Origin: Patescibacteria group bacterium
GTDB taxonomy: Bacteria; Patescibacteriota; Saccharimonadia; CAILAD01; GCA-016700035
Length of the DNA: 13,521 nt
Assembly: GCA_030917125.1 (NCBI GenBank)
Contig: JAUPVH010000011.1
Location: 1-13,521 of the forward strand
Direction: 5' to 3'
This document shows, piece by piece, positions 6,974 through 13,450 of this stretch. The first letter of the stretch is position 1; each line of letters begins with the position of its first letter. Both the position numbers and the translations under genes were made by a program. Below the pieces are notes generated by a model that saw nothing but the letters and a program-made list of their open reading frames with translations, did not search any database and was not told the origin of the DNA.

Positions 6974-7006
6974 GCAGAAAAGCCGGCTAGGCATGGTCTT
7001 TTCTGC
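6974..7006. repeat. Perfect 9-base inverted repeat between the divergent PEGA and mreB genes
   Basis: GCAGAAAAG (6974-6982) and CTTTTCTGC (6998-7006) are perfect complements separated by 15 bases. The element sits upstream of the PEGA -10 box, over its -35 region, and about 28 bases upstream of the mreB -10 box. No T-run follows either arm in a way that would suggest a terminator, so a regulator-binding site is the simplest reading. Confidence 0.55.
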
Positions 7007-7033
7007 CACCTGGAGTGAACCGGGTTTTTTCTA

Positions 7034-7046
7034 TACAATAGAAGGT
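7034..7046 (+). promoter_or_regulatory. Putative -10 box for the mreB operon, leaderless arrangement
   Basis: TACAAT at 7034-7039 matches the -10 consensus at five of six positions and ends seven bases before the mreB ATG at 7047, so transcription would begin at about the start codon. GAAGGT next to the ATG is too close to act as a normal ribosome binding site. No clear -35 box is seen. Confidence 0.45.
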
Positions 7047-8054
7047 ATGATTAAACGTCGAATCGCCATTGATCTCGGTACCGCTAACACTTTGGTATAC
7101 GTGCCGAAAAAAGGGATTGTCGCCAACGAGCCTAGTGTTGTGGCTATTTCGGTTGATGATAATCGGATTGTTGCGATTGGGAATGAAGCCAAAGAAATGC
7201 TGGGCCGTACGCCAGATGTTATTACGGCTAGCCGTCCCCTTCGCGATGGTGTAATTGCTGACTATCGTATTACTCAGGCTATGCTGAAGCATTTTATTGA
7301 TAAAGTTTCGGGTACGATTCGTTTAAGTCGACCAGAGTTGATGATCTCTGTTCCGGCTGGGGTAACTTCTACCGAGCGGCGCGCGGTAATTGATGCAGCC
7401 TTGGCGGCGGGTGCGAAAAAGGCTCATATTATTCGCGAGCCAGTTGCAGCGGCGATTGGAGCTGGGGTGCCAATTGCGGCACCGGCCGGTAATCTGATTG
7501 TCGACATTGGTGGCGGCACCACTGAAGTGGCAATTCTCTCGCTGGGGGGAATTGTGGCACAAAACTCAATTCGCATTGGTGGGAATAAAATTGATATGGC
7601 GATTGCAGACTATATTCGCCGTAAATATGGGCTGATAATTGGCGATCAAACAGCCGAGGACATTAAAAAAGAGATTGGTTCGGCGCTACCATTGGAAGTA
7701 CCGCTGACGATGCAAATTAGAGGCCGGGATATGATTGCTGGCCTTCCAAAGACTATTAAGTTGGATTCCGATGAGGTTACTCAGGCTATGGGGGATGAGC
7801 TCGAAGGGATTATTGGGGCGGTGAAATCAGTTTTAGAACAAACCCCACCAGAGCTATCGAGCGATATTATTGACCGCGGCATGGTGATGACCGGCGGTGG
7901 ATCAAAGTTGCGTAATATTGATAAGTTAATGACCAAGGTGACTGGTGTGCCGGCCTACGTTGCTGATGAGCCGATGCTCTGTGTGGCCCGCGGAACTGGT
8001 ATCGCCCTTGAAAATCTGGATGATTATATTCGCAGCGTAATTTCAAACCGGTAA
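7047..8054 (+). CDS. mreB: Rod-shape/cytoskeletal actin homologue MreB
   Basis: MreB forms membrane-bound filaments that direct peptidoglycan synthesis along the side wall. The 335-residue product has the complete actin-fold ATPase signature: phosphate-1 loop DLGTANT (9-15), the catalytic-glutamate segment IIREPVAAAIGAG (128-140, Glu131), phosphate-2 loop DIGGGTTE (153-160) and adenosine segment MTGGGSKLRN (281-290). I chose ATG at 7047, giving MIKRRIAIDLGTANTLVYV, which is the usual MreB beginning; an in-frame ATG at 6993 would add 18 unrelated residues and run through the regulatory repeat. mreC and mreD do not follow. Instead, three surface-glycan genes follow in the same transcript, starting one base after the mreB stop. 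A Mbl or MreBH-type paralogue cannot be excluded by eye. Confidence 0.95.
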   Translation: MIKRRIAIDLGTANTLVYVPKKGIVANEPSVVAISVDDNRIVAIGNEAKEMLGRTPDVITASRPLRDGVIADYRITQAMLKHFIDKVSGTIRLSRPELMISVPAGVTSTERRAVIDAALAAGAKKAHIIREPVAAAIGAGVPIAAPAGNLIVDIGGGTTEVAILSLGGIVAQNSIRIGGNKIDMAIADYIRRKYGLIIGDQTAEDIKKEIGSALPLEVPLTMQIRGRDMIAGLPKTIKLDSDEVTQAMGDELEGIIGAVKSVLEQTPPELSSDIIDRGMVMTGGGSKLRNIDKLMTKVTGVPAYVADEPMLCVARGTGIALENLDDYIRSVISNR

Positions 8055-8055
8055 G

Positions 8056-9381
8056 ATGCAAAAAATTCTCAACCACGTACATACGGCAAATCTCAAGCGC
8101 TTAGGCGGTATGCTGATTGTGCTGCTTTTGGCGCTCGTACCCTTTCATGCGCTGTTTGTAGTCTGGGGCGGGTCTGTAGTGGGGCGCAGCGAGCTATTAT
8201 CCATTTGGAAAGAGTTGCTCATTATATTCATCGTTGGGTTAGCGCTGGCGGTATCGTTACCGCAGGTATTTCGGAAAGGCTGGCGAGAGGTATTACGCCA
8301 GCCTTCAATTGTCCTTGTTGGGCTCATACTTTTAGCTGGGCTTTTGGCAAATCTTTTGAACGCAAGTTATGGCATGGCTTTTTTTGTAGGAATCAAAACG
8401 ACTGCAGTGCCCTTGGTGTTGTTTTTAGCGGTGCAGCCTTTTGCGCATGAAATTTCCGAACATAAGTTGGCGCGGATTGTACTGGGGTCGGCATGCGTGG
8501 TGGCAATTTTAGCGTTGGTGCAATTCTTTCTTGTGCCAACTTCGTTTTTGGCGAGTATCGGGTATGGCGAGTCAACCATCTTGCCATTTCAGGGGGTTCA
8601 TCCAGAATTTCCATTTGGGCGCTCATTTTCAACTTTAGGTGGTCCGAATCAGCTTGGAACGTACTTGATTGTACCGTTTGCGGTGGCTTTGGCGGCAGCC
8701 GTAAAAGCTCGGTCGCGTAAGTCTAGGCTTGTTGCTTCACTGCTAGTTACGCTGTTTGTGACGGCAGCGATAACGACATTTTCGCGTAGTGCATTAATTG
8801 GTTTTGGAGTTGCTACAGCTGTCGTCGTCTTGCTGGCTGTGCCGAAAAAATATCGGCTGCTGACGGTGCTGGTTTTTCTTGCCTCGGCGGCGGTTGCGGC
8901 ATTGGTGATGTGGGGGGTACTCACAAATGATAATTCAACGATTTTGGATCGGTTCTTGGTGCGGGGAGAATTAACACCGTCTGGCGTTTTAGGTGGTGAT
9001 GAGGGGCACATTGCAGCAATCGTGAAGGGTTATGCAACGATTTCGATGTTCCCGGGCGGTCTAGGTTTTGGAACAGCTGGGCCGGCGAGTTTTTATGCAG
9101 TTCGACCTTTATTAACTGAAAATTGGTATTTGCAGATTGCCATTGAGATTGGTCTGATTGGCTTGGCCCTGATGTTGCTATTGCTTGCGCATATCGTGCG
9201 GCGTGTCCGTCAGCACGGGATACATGATCCAATACGCATTGGCTATGCGGCGGCGGTGCTAGGCATTATGGTGTCGGCACTATTCTTGCATTCACTGGCT
9301 GATTCGACATTGGCGATTTTGCTCTTTGGGATGGGTGGTCTGCTGTATGCGTCACGGGCACCTAAGGGTAATCAGCTATGA
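8056..9381 (+). CDS. Polysaccharide polymerase/O-antigen ligase-family membrane protein (Wzy/WaaL-like)
   Basis: The 441-residue protein is polytopic, with roughly ten or more hydrophobic helices and one large outer loop at about residues 292-355. Family features are FSTLGGPNQLGTYL (191-204), TTFSRSALIGFG (240-251, with Arg244 in the usual RSA-x-x-G context) and the post-loop segment ENWYLQIAIEIGLIG (355-369). Relatives transfer or polymerise undecaprenyl-linked glycans on the outer face of the membrane. In WaaL ligases the equivalent post-loop motif starts with a functional His; here it is Glu355, so a Wzy-like polymerase or other transferase role is at least as likely. The gene begins one base after mreB and its last four bases (ATGA) overlap the next gene. 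No Shine-Dalgarno sequence is evident. Confidence 0.85.
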   Translation: MQKILNHVHTANLKRLGGMLIVLLLALVPFHALFVVWGGSVVGRSELLSIWKELLIIFIVGLALAVSLPQVFRKGWREVLRQPSIVLVGLILLAGLLANLLNASYGMAFFVGIKTTAVPLVLFLAVQPFAHEISEHKLARIVLGSACVVAILALVQFFLVPTSFLASIGYGESTILPFQGVHPEFPFGRSFSTLGGPNQLGTYLIVPFAVALAAAVKARSRKSRLVASLLVTLFVTAAITTFSRSALIGFGVATAVVVLLAVPKKYRLLTVLVFLASAAVAALVMWGVLTNDNSTILDRFLVRGELTPSGVLGGDEGHIAAIVKGYATISMFPGGLGFGTAGPASFYAVRPLLTENWYLQIAIEIGLIGLALMLLLLAHIVRRVRQHGIHDPIRIGYAAAVLGIMVSALFLHSLADSTLAILLFGMGGLLYASRAPKGNQL

Positions 9382-10487
9382 AGGATCGTAACCCAAAGGT
9401 ACTGATTGTACACGATTGGCTGAATGTGAAAGATGGTGGTGCAGAGCAGGTACTGTACGAATTATTGGCGTTGTATCCTCAGGCCGATTTGGCCACCTTG
9501 ATATATAACAAAGACATGTTTGGGCCCAAAATTGGCAATCGTCGAGTCCGCACCAGTTTTTTGCAGTATTTTCCGCGTAGATTTAAAGAAAAGCCAGAGC
9601 TTCTTTTGCCATTTGTGCGTCGTGCGGTAGGCTCCATCAAGACTGACGGTTATGATATTGTTTTGGCCTCATCCTCGGCGTGGGTGAAAAATGTACGGCT
9701 TGGGGGGTCGACGAAAATGTTGGTGTATTGTTACTCGCCTGCCCGTATGTTGTGGGATTATTGGCCACGAGCCCTGCACGAGCGAACGCAAAACCCACTT
9801 GTCCGAGCCTATATTACGCGTGTAGCTTCGAAGCTGAGGTTATGGGATTTTTATACCAGCCAAGAGATGCGGCGAGAGTTTATAGTGATTAGTAAAACCA
9901 TAGCTCGGCGGGTGAAAAAATTTTATGGACGCGACGCTCAGGTAATATATCCGCCAGTGCATCTTCCACCGGTGGCCGCAACTGACAGGACTGATGCATA
10001 TGTGATGGTGTCAGTTTTGGCCGCGTATAAACGAGTAGATTTAGCCATTAAGGCGTTTAAGGGCTCTAAGCGCAAATTAATCATTGCAGGCGATGGCCCA
10101 GAGCGCGAAAATCTTGAAACCTTAGCGGGGAGTGCTACTAACATTCGTTTTTTGGGTAGAGTCAGTCAAACCGATAAGCTTAAATTACTCTCTACGGCTC
10201 GGGGGTTTGTATTTTGCAATGTTGAAGATTTTGGTATTACCCCAGTTGAGGCGGTTGCCTGTGGCGCGCCAGTCATTGCACTACGGGCTGGTGGCGTGGC
10301 AGAAACCATGATTGAGCACGTGACGGCAGAATTTTTTGAAGAACCTGAAGAAAAAGCGTTGATTGCTGCCCTGGAGCGGGCTGAGTCTCACCCTTGGGAC
10401 GTAGCCAAAATGCATCGACGGGCGAGTCAGTTTAGCTATGATAAATTTCGAGCCAGCATTCAGCAGGCCATGGAGCAGTTGAGATGA
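9378..10487 (+). CDS. GT4-family glycosyltransferase (mannosyltransferase-like)
   Basis: The 369-residue cytoplasmic enzyme has the GT-B fold of GT4 retaining transferases. The N-terminal domain starts KVLIVHDWLNVKDGGAEQVL (7-26), with the GGAEQ acceptor-side glycine loop. YCYSPARMLWDYWP (117-130) matches the YCHTPMRYLWD motif of mannosyl- and related transferases. The C-terminal donor domain has KLIIAGDGPE (233-242) and the E-x7-E motif in EDFGITPVE (283-291), followed by ACGAPVIA. The likely donor is a nucleotide-sugar, possibly GDP-mannose, but the sugar is not determined by sequence alone. It overlaps both neighbours by ATGA, which indicates coupled translation within the glycan operon. 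Confidence 0.92.
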   Translation: MKDRNPKVLIVHDWLNVKDGGAEQVLYELLALYPQADLATLIYNKDMFGPKIGNRRVRTSFLQYFPRRFKEKPELLLPFVRRAVGSIKTDGYDIVLASSSAWVKNVRLGGSTKMLVYCYSPARMLWDYWPRALHERTQNPLVRAYITRVASKLRLWDFYTSQEMRREFIVISKTIARRVKKFYGRDAQVIYPPVHLPPVAATDRTDAYVMVSVLAAYKRVDLAIKAFKGSKRKLIIAGDGPERENLETLAGSATNIRFLGRVSQTDKLKLLSTARGFVFCNVEDFGITPVEAVACGAPVIALRAGGVAETMIEHVTAEFFEEPEEKALIAALERAESHPWDVAKMHRRASQFSYDKFRASIQQAMEQLR

Positions 10488-11305
10488 AGCGGACTCGCCC
10501 CAAACGAGTGGATGTTGCTGGTGTCGGTTTTGACCCAATTACTCAACAACAACTGATAGATTCCATTGCTGAGTATTTGCGGTCTCGGCACAAGCAGTCG
10601 CTTGTGGTTGTGAAGCCATATGTGGAATTTTTTACGCGCGCCTGGGCCGATGAGAAAATACGGAAGCTTCTTACTCGGGCGGATTATGTTGTAGCTGACG
10701 GAGTTGCTGTGCAATGGGCGGCGAGCTATTTGCTGGGCAAGCAGGGATTTGTGCCCTGGCTGCGCTCGCTGCTCATCGACATTCAGAGTCGACAGTGGCG
10801 GGAGCAGGTAATTCCGGAGCGTGGGGCAGGGGTGGACGCTACCCACAAGCTACTGCTACGGGCGATTGCAGAAGGCTGGAGTGTTGGTATATTTGGTGGA
10901 CCCAAAGACAGTGAGCGAACGCAAGAGGTTCTCAAGACACTGTATCCCGGCTTGAGACTTGTGGGGGTTTGGAGTGGTTTTTATGCTCCAGCTCAAGAAC
11001 CAAGCATTGTGGAAATAATCAAGAAAGAGCATCCAGATATATTGTTTGTAGCCCAGGGCTTTCCTCGCCAAGAAATCTTTATCGATAGTTATCGGGCGGC
11101 TGGACTCGCAAGGGTCATGATTGGCGAAGGAGGTACTTTCGATTTTGACTCAATGGGCGGGAACTTAAAGCGAGCACCGCGCTGGATGCGTAAGGTTGGT
11201 TTGGAGTGGCTCTGGCGTCTCATACAGCAGCCAAGTCGTTGGCGACGTCAGCTAGCATTACCCCGATTTACCTGGCGAATTTATAAGATTGGGCAACAAA
11301 AGTAG
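10484..11305 (+). CDS. WecG/TagA/CpsF-family glycosyltransferase (GT26)
   Basis: This family adds N-acetylmannosamine or a related sugar to undecaprenyl-diphosphate-linked GlcNAc during teichoic acid, enterobacterial common antigen or capsule synthesis. In the 273-residue product are ADYVVADGVAVQWA (66-79, with the conserved Asp72), ERGAGVDATHKLL (112-124) in place of ERVTGVDL, VGIFGGPKDSERT (134-146), VAQGFPRQE (189-197, Gln196) and a basic C-terminal tail with RAPRWMRKVGLEWLWRL (230-246), the membrane-contact region of TagA. The family's T-x-N segment near the N-terminus is replaced by VVVKPYVEF (41-49), a notable change. A basic, tryptophan-containing stretch at about 86-110 separates the first two motifs. 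It is the last gene of the mreB operon, joined by ATGA. Confidence 0.9.
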   Translation: MKRTRPKRVDVAGVGFDPITQQQLIDSIAEYLRSRHKQSLVVVKPYVEFFTRAWADEKIRKLLTRADYVVADGVAVQWAASYLLGKQGFVPWLRSLLIDIQSRQWREQVIPERGAGVDATHKLLLRAIAEGWSVGIFGGPKDSERTQEVLKTLYPGLRLVGVWSGFYAPAQEPSIVEIIKKEHPDILFVAQGFPRQEIFIDSYRAAGLARVMIGEGGTFDFDSMGGNLKRAPRWMRKVGLEWLWRLIQQPSRWRRQLALPRFTWRIYKIGQQK

Positions 11306-11315
11306 GCTTTCCCCC

Positions 11316-11344
11316 TTTACGCTTATGGTATAAGGAGGCATAAT
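11316..11344 (+). promoter_or_regulatory. Possible promoter for the zinc-ribbon membrane protein gene
   Basis: TTTACG (11316-11321) and CATAAT (11339-11344) are separated by 17 bases and match consensus at four and five of six positions. A start near 11351 would give a leader of about 25 bases. The leader contains the palindrome TTAAGCTTAA (11350-11359) and a Shine-Dalgarno-like GAGGGG (11367-11372) close to the ATG at 11376. Confidence 0.4.
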
Positions 11345-11375
11345 AAGGGTTAAGCTTAAGTAACTCGAGGGGTTT

Positions 11376-12626
11376 ATGCGTCAGTGCCCAGATTGTGAAG
11401 AGAAAGATCGCGTCGTCATCGCCGGCAAGGTTTTTTGTGCCAATTGCGGTACACCGTGGCAGCCAGTTGATACTACTGAAGAAGCGGCTTATAAACAGAA
11501 GATTGGTATGGATCAAGGGGGTGAGCAAGTAGCTCCAGCTGCACCAACCCCGCAGCCGGCTCCTCCGCAACCAGTCGCTACTCCAACTCCTGCCCCAACT
11601 CCTGCCCCAGCTCCAGCGCCAGTACCGACACCAAGTCCGACCGTTCAGCCGACCCCACCACCAGCGCCTGCACCAGTAGTCCCTACCTCCGCACCAACCC
11701 CAACCCCAACCCCAACCCCGGCACCCGCACTAACCCCGCAGCCAACTCCTCCGCAACCAGCCACTCCTGCAGCTCCTGCGCCCGCACCCGCCCCTACGCC
11801 AGTACCACAGAAGCCGCTTGCCGATCTGCAATCACAGGTTGGTTCAGAAATCCCTAACCTAGATTCTAAGGATGAGTCGGTGTTGTCTGATTCGCAAATT
11901 AAAGAGATGGCAGCGACTACCGCTCCAGTGCCCGCCCCAGCATCAGTTCCAGTGACCCCGCCAGCAGCCCCTGCCCCAAGTCAACCACCTGTCGGCAAAG
12001 TATTAACCGATATTGTTGCCCCGCCAGCACCCGCTCAGCCGGCGCCTGCCCCCGCAGCAGCGCCGGCATCTGATGCTAGCACTACAACTGTTGCCGGTGT
12101 GACAATGAGCCGAGATGATGCTCTTAAACTTGCACTTGGAGAAGACGCAGTTGCCGAGCAGGCTCCAAAGTCTGGACCAGCTCGCCCTACGGCTGTCGTT
12201 ATGACTGTGATTGGACTCGTATTATTAGGAGCGTTTCTTTGGCAGGCCAACGCCACTGATATCCAAGTTAAGTTAGCCTCATTGCGGGCTGGCCTCACTG
12301 CTTCTGTGCCTGGTTTTGTGCCGGGCGGCTGGAGTAAGGCGCAGTCATTACAAGCCAGTGAAGGTGGCGTGAGCTATGAGTTGGTGAAGGATGGTAAAAG
12401 CCTTAAGATTGAGCAGCAAAAAACCGATTGGGATAGTCAGGCCGTGCTGGAGCAGTACGTACTAAAGCGGTCAACCGATTATCTCGCCCTCCAGTCTCAG
12501 GGACTTACAATTTATATGTTTGGCGATAACCAGGCTGCTTGGGTGAACCAGGGAACGCTCTATACGCTATCTGGCGATCACGGTATTGAACAGGACGATA
12601 TTATCCGAATGGCTACGAGTTTATGA
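11376..12626 (+). CDS. Zinc-ribbon, proline/alanine-rich, single-TM protein with DUF4367-like C-terminal domain
   Basis: The 416-residue protein has an unusual order of parts. Residues 4-24 form a zinc ribbon (CPDC, then CANC after 13 residues). Residues about 52-146 and 183-231 are Pro/Ala/Thr repeats, separated by an acidic segment. One membrane helix lies at about 271-290 (AVVMTVIGLVLLGAFLW). The C-terminal domain, 310-416, includes KIEQQKTDWDSQAVLEQYV and ends in YTLSGDHGIEQDDIIRMATSL, similar in style to DUF4367 domains, some of which occur on membrane-bound anti-sigma-type proteins. The basic residues before the helix favour the zinc ribbon inside and the C-terminal domain outside. The role is unknown; a sensor or scaffold is inference only. 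It overlaps the next gene by ATGA. Confidence 0.85.
   Translation: MRQCPDCEEKDRVVIAGKVFCANCGTPWQPVDTTEEAAYKQKIGMDQGGEQVAPAAPTPQPAPPQPVATPTPAPTPAPAPAPVPTPSPTVQPTPPPAPAPVVPTSAPTPTPTPTPAPALTPQPTPPQPATPAAPAPAPAPTPVPQKPLADLQSQVGSEIPNLDSKDESVLSDSQIKEMAATTAPVPAPASVPVTPPAAPAPSQPPVGKVLTDIVAPPAPAQPAPAPAAAPASDASTTTVAGVTMSRDDALKLALGEDAVAEQAPKSGPARPTAVVMTVIGLVLLGAFLWQANATDIQVKLASLRAGLTASVPGFVPGGWSKAQSLQASEGGVSYELVKDGKSLKIEQQKTDWDSQAVLEQYVLKRSTDYLALQSQGLTIYMFGDNQAAWVNQGTLYTLSGDHGIEQDDIIRMATSL
11546..11760 (+). repeat. Internal repeats in the proline-rich linker
   Basis: A 29-base segment at 11546-11574 recurs at 11732-11760 with only two mismatches, encoding the shared TPQP-x-PPQP pattern. Between them the hexamer AACCCC occurs four times in a row (11696-11719), encoding Pro-Thr repeats. 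All are in frame, so slipped replication here would change linker length without breaking the gene. Confidence 0.8.
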
Positions 12627-12955
12627 GCGATCAGGCCTGGGAGCAGTTAGTAGATCTTGTTGATCAAAAGTATGGCATTGTCCGGCACAAGAAGCATACC
12701 GAAAAATTGGATGGCAAACAGGAGCTTGAACGACTCCACGACGAGGTGGAATTTGAAAAGGATGGCGAGAGCTACAAGGTAGACAGAATCAGTTCTCCAG
12801 CGGTGACTGATACGAAGACGCATTATGCACACCGCGGCACGGCTCAGCGCGTTGAACGGGAGTATGACCCGGCTGAGTTGGTACATCGCGTCGAGTTCTT
12901 CCGAAAAACCACCTCTGGTTCTTGGAAAGAAATTTCACCCGAAGATTTAATGTAG
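12623..12955 (+). CDS. Small soluble protein of unknown function, coupled to the zinc-ribbon protein gene
   Basis: The 110-residue product starts MSDQAWEQLVDLVDQKYGIV. It is highly charged, with no signal peptide, membrane segment or cysteine. The middle (HTEKLDGKQELERLHDEVEFEKDG, about residues 21-44, then ESYKVDRIS) and the end (DPAELVHRVEFFRK, then WKEISPEDL) suggest an alpha-beta fold with several short strands. I do not recognise the family. The ATG overlaps the stop of the upstream gene (ATGA), which argues that the two are made together and may act together. It converges on the coiled-coil protein gene with only three bases between the stop codons. Confidence 0.8.
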   Translation: MSDQAWEQLVDLVDQKYGIVRHKKHTEKLDGKQELERLHDEVEFEKDGESYKVDRISSPAVTDTKTHYAHRGTAQRVEREYDPAELVHRVEFFRKTTSGSWKEISPEDLM

Positions 12956-12956
12956 C

Positions 12957-12976
12957 GGCTAAGCTTCGGCTTTGCC
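12957..12976. terminator. Possible hairpin terminator in the convergent gene junction
   Basis: GGCTAAGC and GCTTTGCC flank a TTCG tetraloop, giving a stem of seven pairs with one T-T mismatch. On the plus strand TACTTTTGC follows, a poor T-run. The hairpin covers the end of the leftward gene, including its stop codon at 12961 to 12959. The stability of a UUCG loop makes it a fair candidate despite the weak tail. Confidence 0.4.
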
Positions 12977-13375
12977 TACTTTTGCACTCAAGATAACACT
13001 GCGAGTTTCGCCACCTTGATCAACAATCTTGGTTTGTTGGGTCTGATTGTAATAGAGCACGAGGTGCTGTGAGAGGATATCTTGGACGTCGCGTAGCTTC
13101 AAACGGTAGTCATCTAGGTCGGCCGCGGTTGCTTGATAGTCTTTGTCTTCTTGCAGGGCTCGTTTGGCTTCAGCGCGTTTTTTCGTGAGCTCTTTAATCT
13201 CGTCAGCAATTGCCCGATATTCATCGTTTTGCTCCATGACATCTTTGAGTTGGTCGCGTAGGGCACCAACTTTTTCGCGTGTTTCGGCGGCATCCTGCAT
13301 TAGGCGATGAATTGACTCAAGGGTTGCTCCAGTTTCATTTTCTGGAGTTTTTGGTGTAGCTGTTGTTTCTTCCAT
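12959..13375 (-). CDS. Coiled-coil protein of unknown function
   Basis: The 138-residue protein has a short disordered N-terminus rich in Thr, Glu and Pro, then about residues 20-107 as nearly continuous charged helix with heptad-like spacing (for example VGALRDQLKDVMEQNDEYR and IADEIKELTKKRAEAKRAL). The C-terminal 30 residues (TKIVDQGGETRSVILSAKV) look like a small beta-hairpin. No membrane segment or cysteine is seen. Such proteins often oligomerise, but no function can be assigned. The ATG at 13375 is preceded by AGAGG five to six bases upstream, a reasonable ribosome binding site. A TAAAAT box at 13418 to 13413 on the minus strand could be the -10 element. Confidence 0.8.
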   Translation of the reverse strand: MEETTATPKTPENETGATLESIHRLMQDAAETREKVGALRDQLKDVMEQNDEYRAIADEIKELTKKRAEAKRALQEDKDYQATAADLDDYRLKLRDVQDILSQHLVLYYNQTQQTKIVDQGGETRSVILSAKVGKAEA

Positions 13376-13450
13376 GTATCCTCTTTTGATTAATGCTTAA
13401 AGCTGTTGATACATTTTATCACGTGTGAGACCACCAAAGATGAGCTGAGC

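Noticed and set aside
6993..7046. Upstream in-frame ATG that would lengthen MreB by 18 residues
   Set aside because: The extra residues do not match MreB, the ATG sits in the inverted repeat, and the usual MreB beginning starts at 7047.
8649..9011. Leftward open frame of 120 codons within the polymerase-like gene
   Set aside because: Low-complexity Ala/Thr/Ser composition is the mirror of hydrophobic sense codons; no ribosome binding site or homology was seen.
10460..10846. Leftward open frame of 128 codons within the GT4/TagA region
   Set aside because: It is antisense to two clear enzyme genes, with no recognisable domain or start signal.
11306..11345. Hairpin CTTAT-GGT-ATAAG as terminator of the mreB operon
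   Set aside because: The stem is only five A/T-rich pairs and no T-run follows, so no terminator is called here.
11570..11815. Proline-codon repeats as a CRISPR-like or tandem noncoding array
   Set aside because: The repeats are short, in frame, lack unique spacers, and are explained by a Pro/Ala-rich protein linker.
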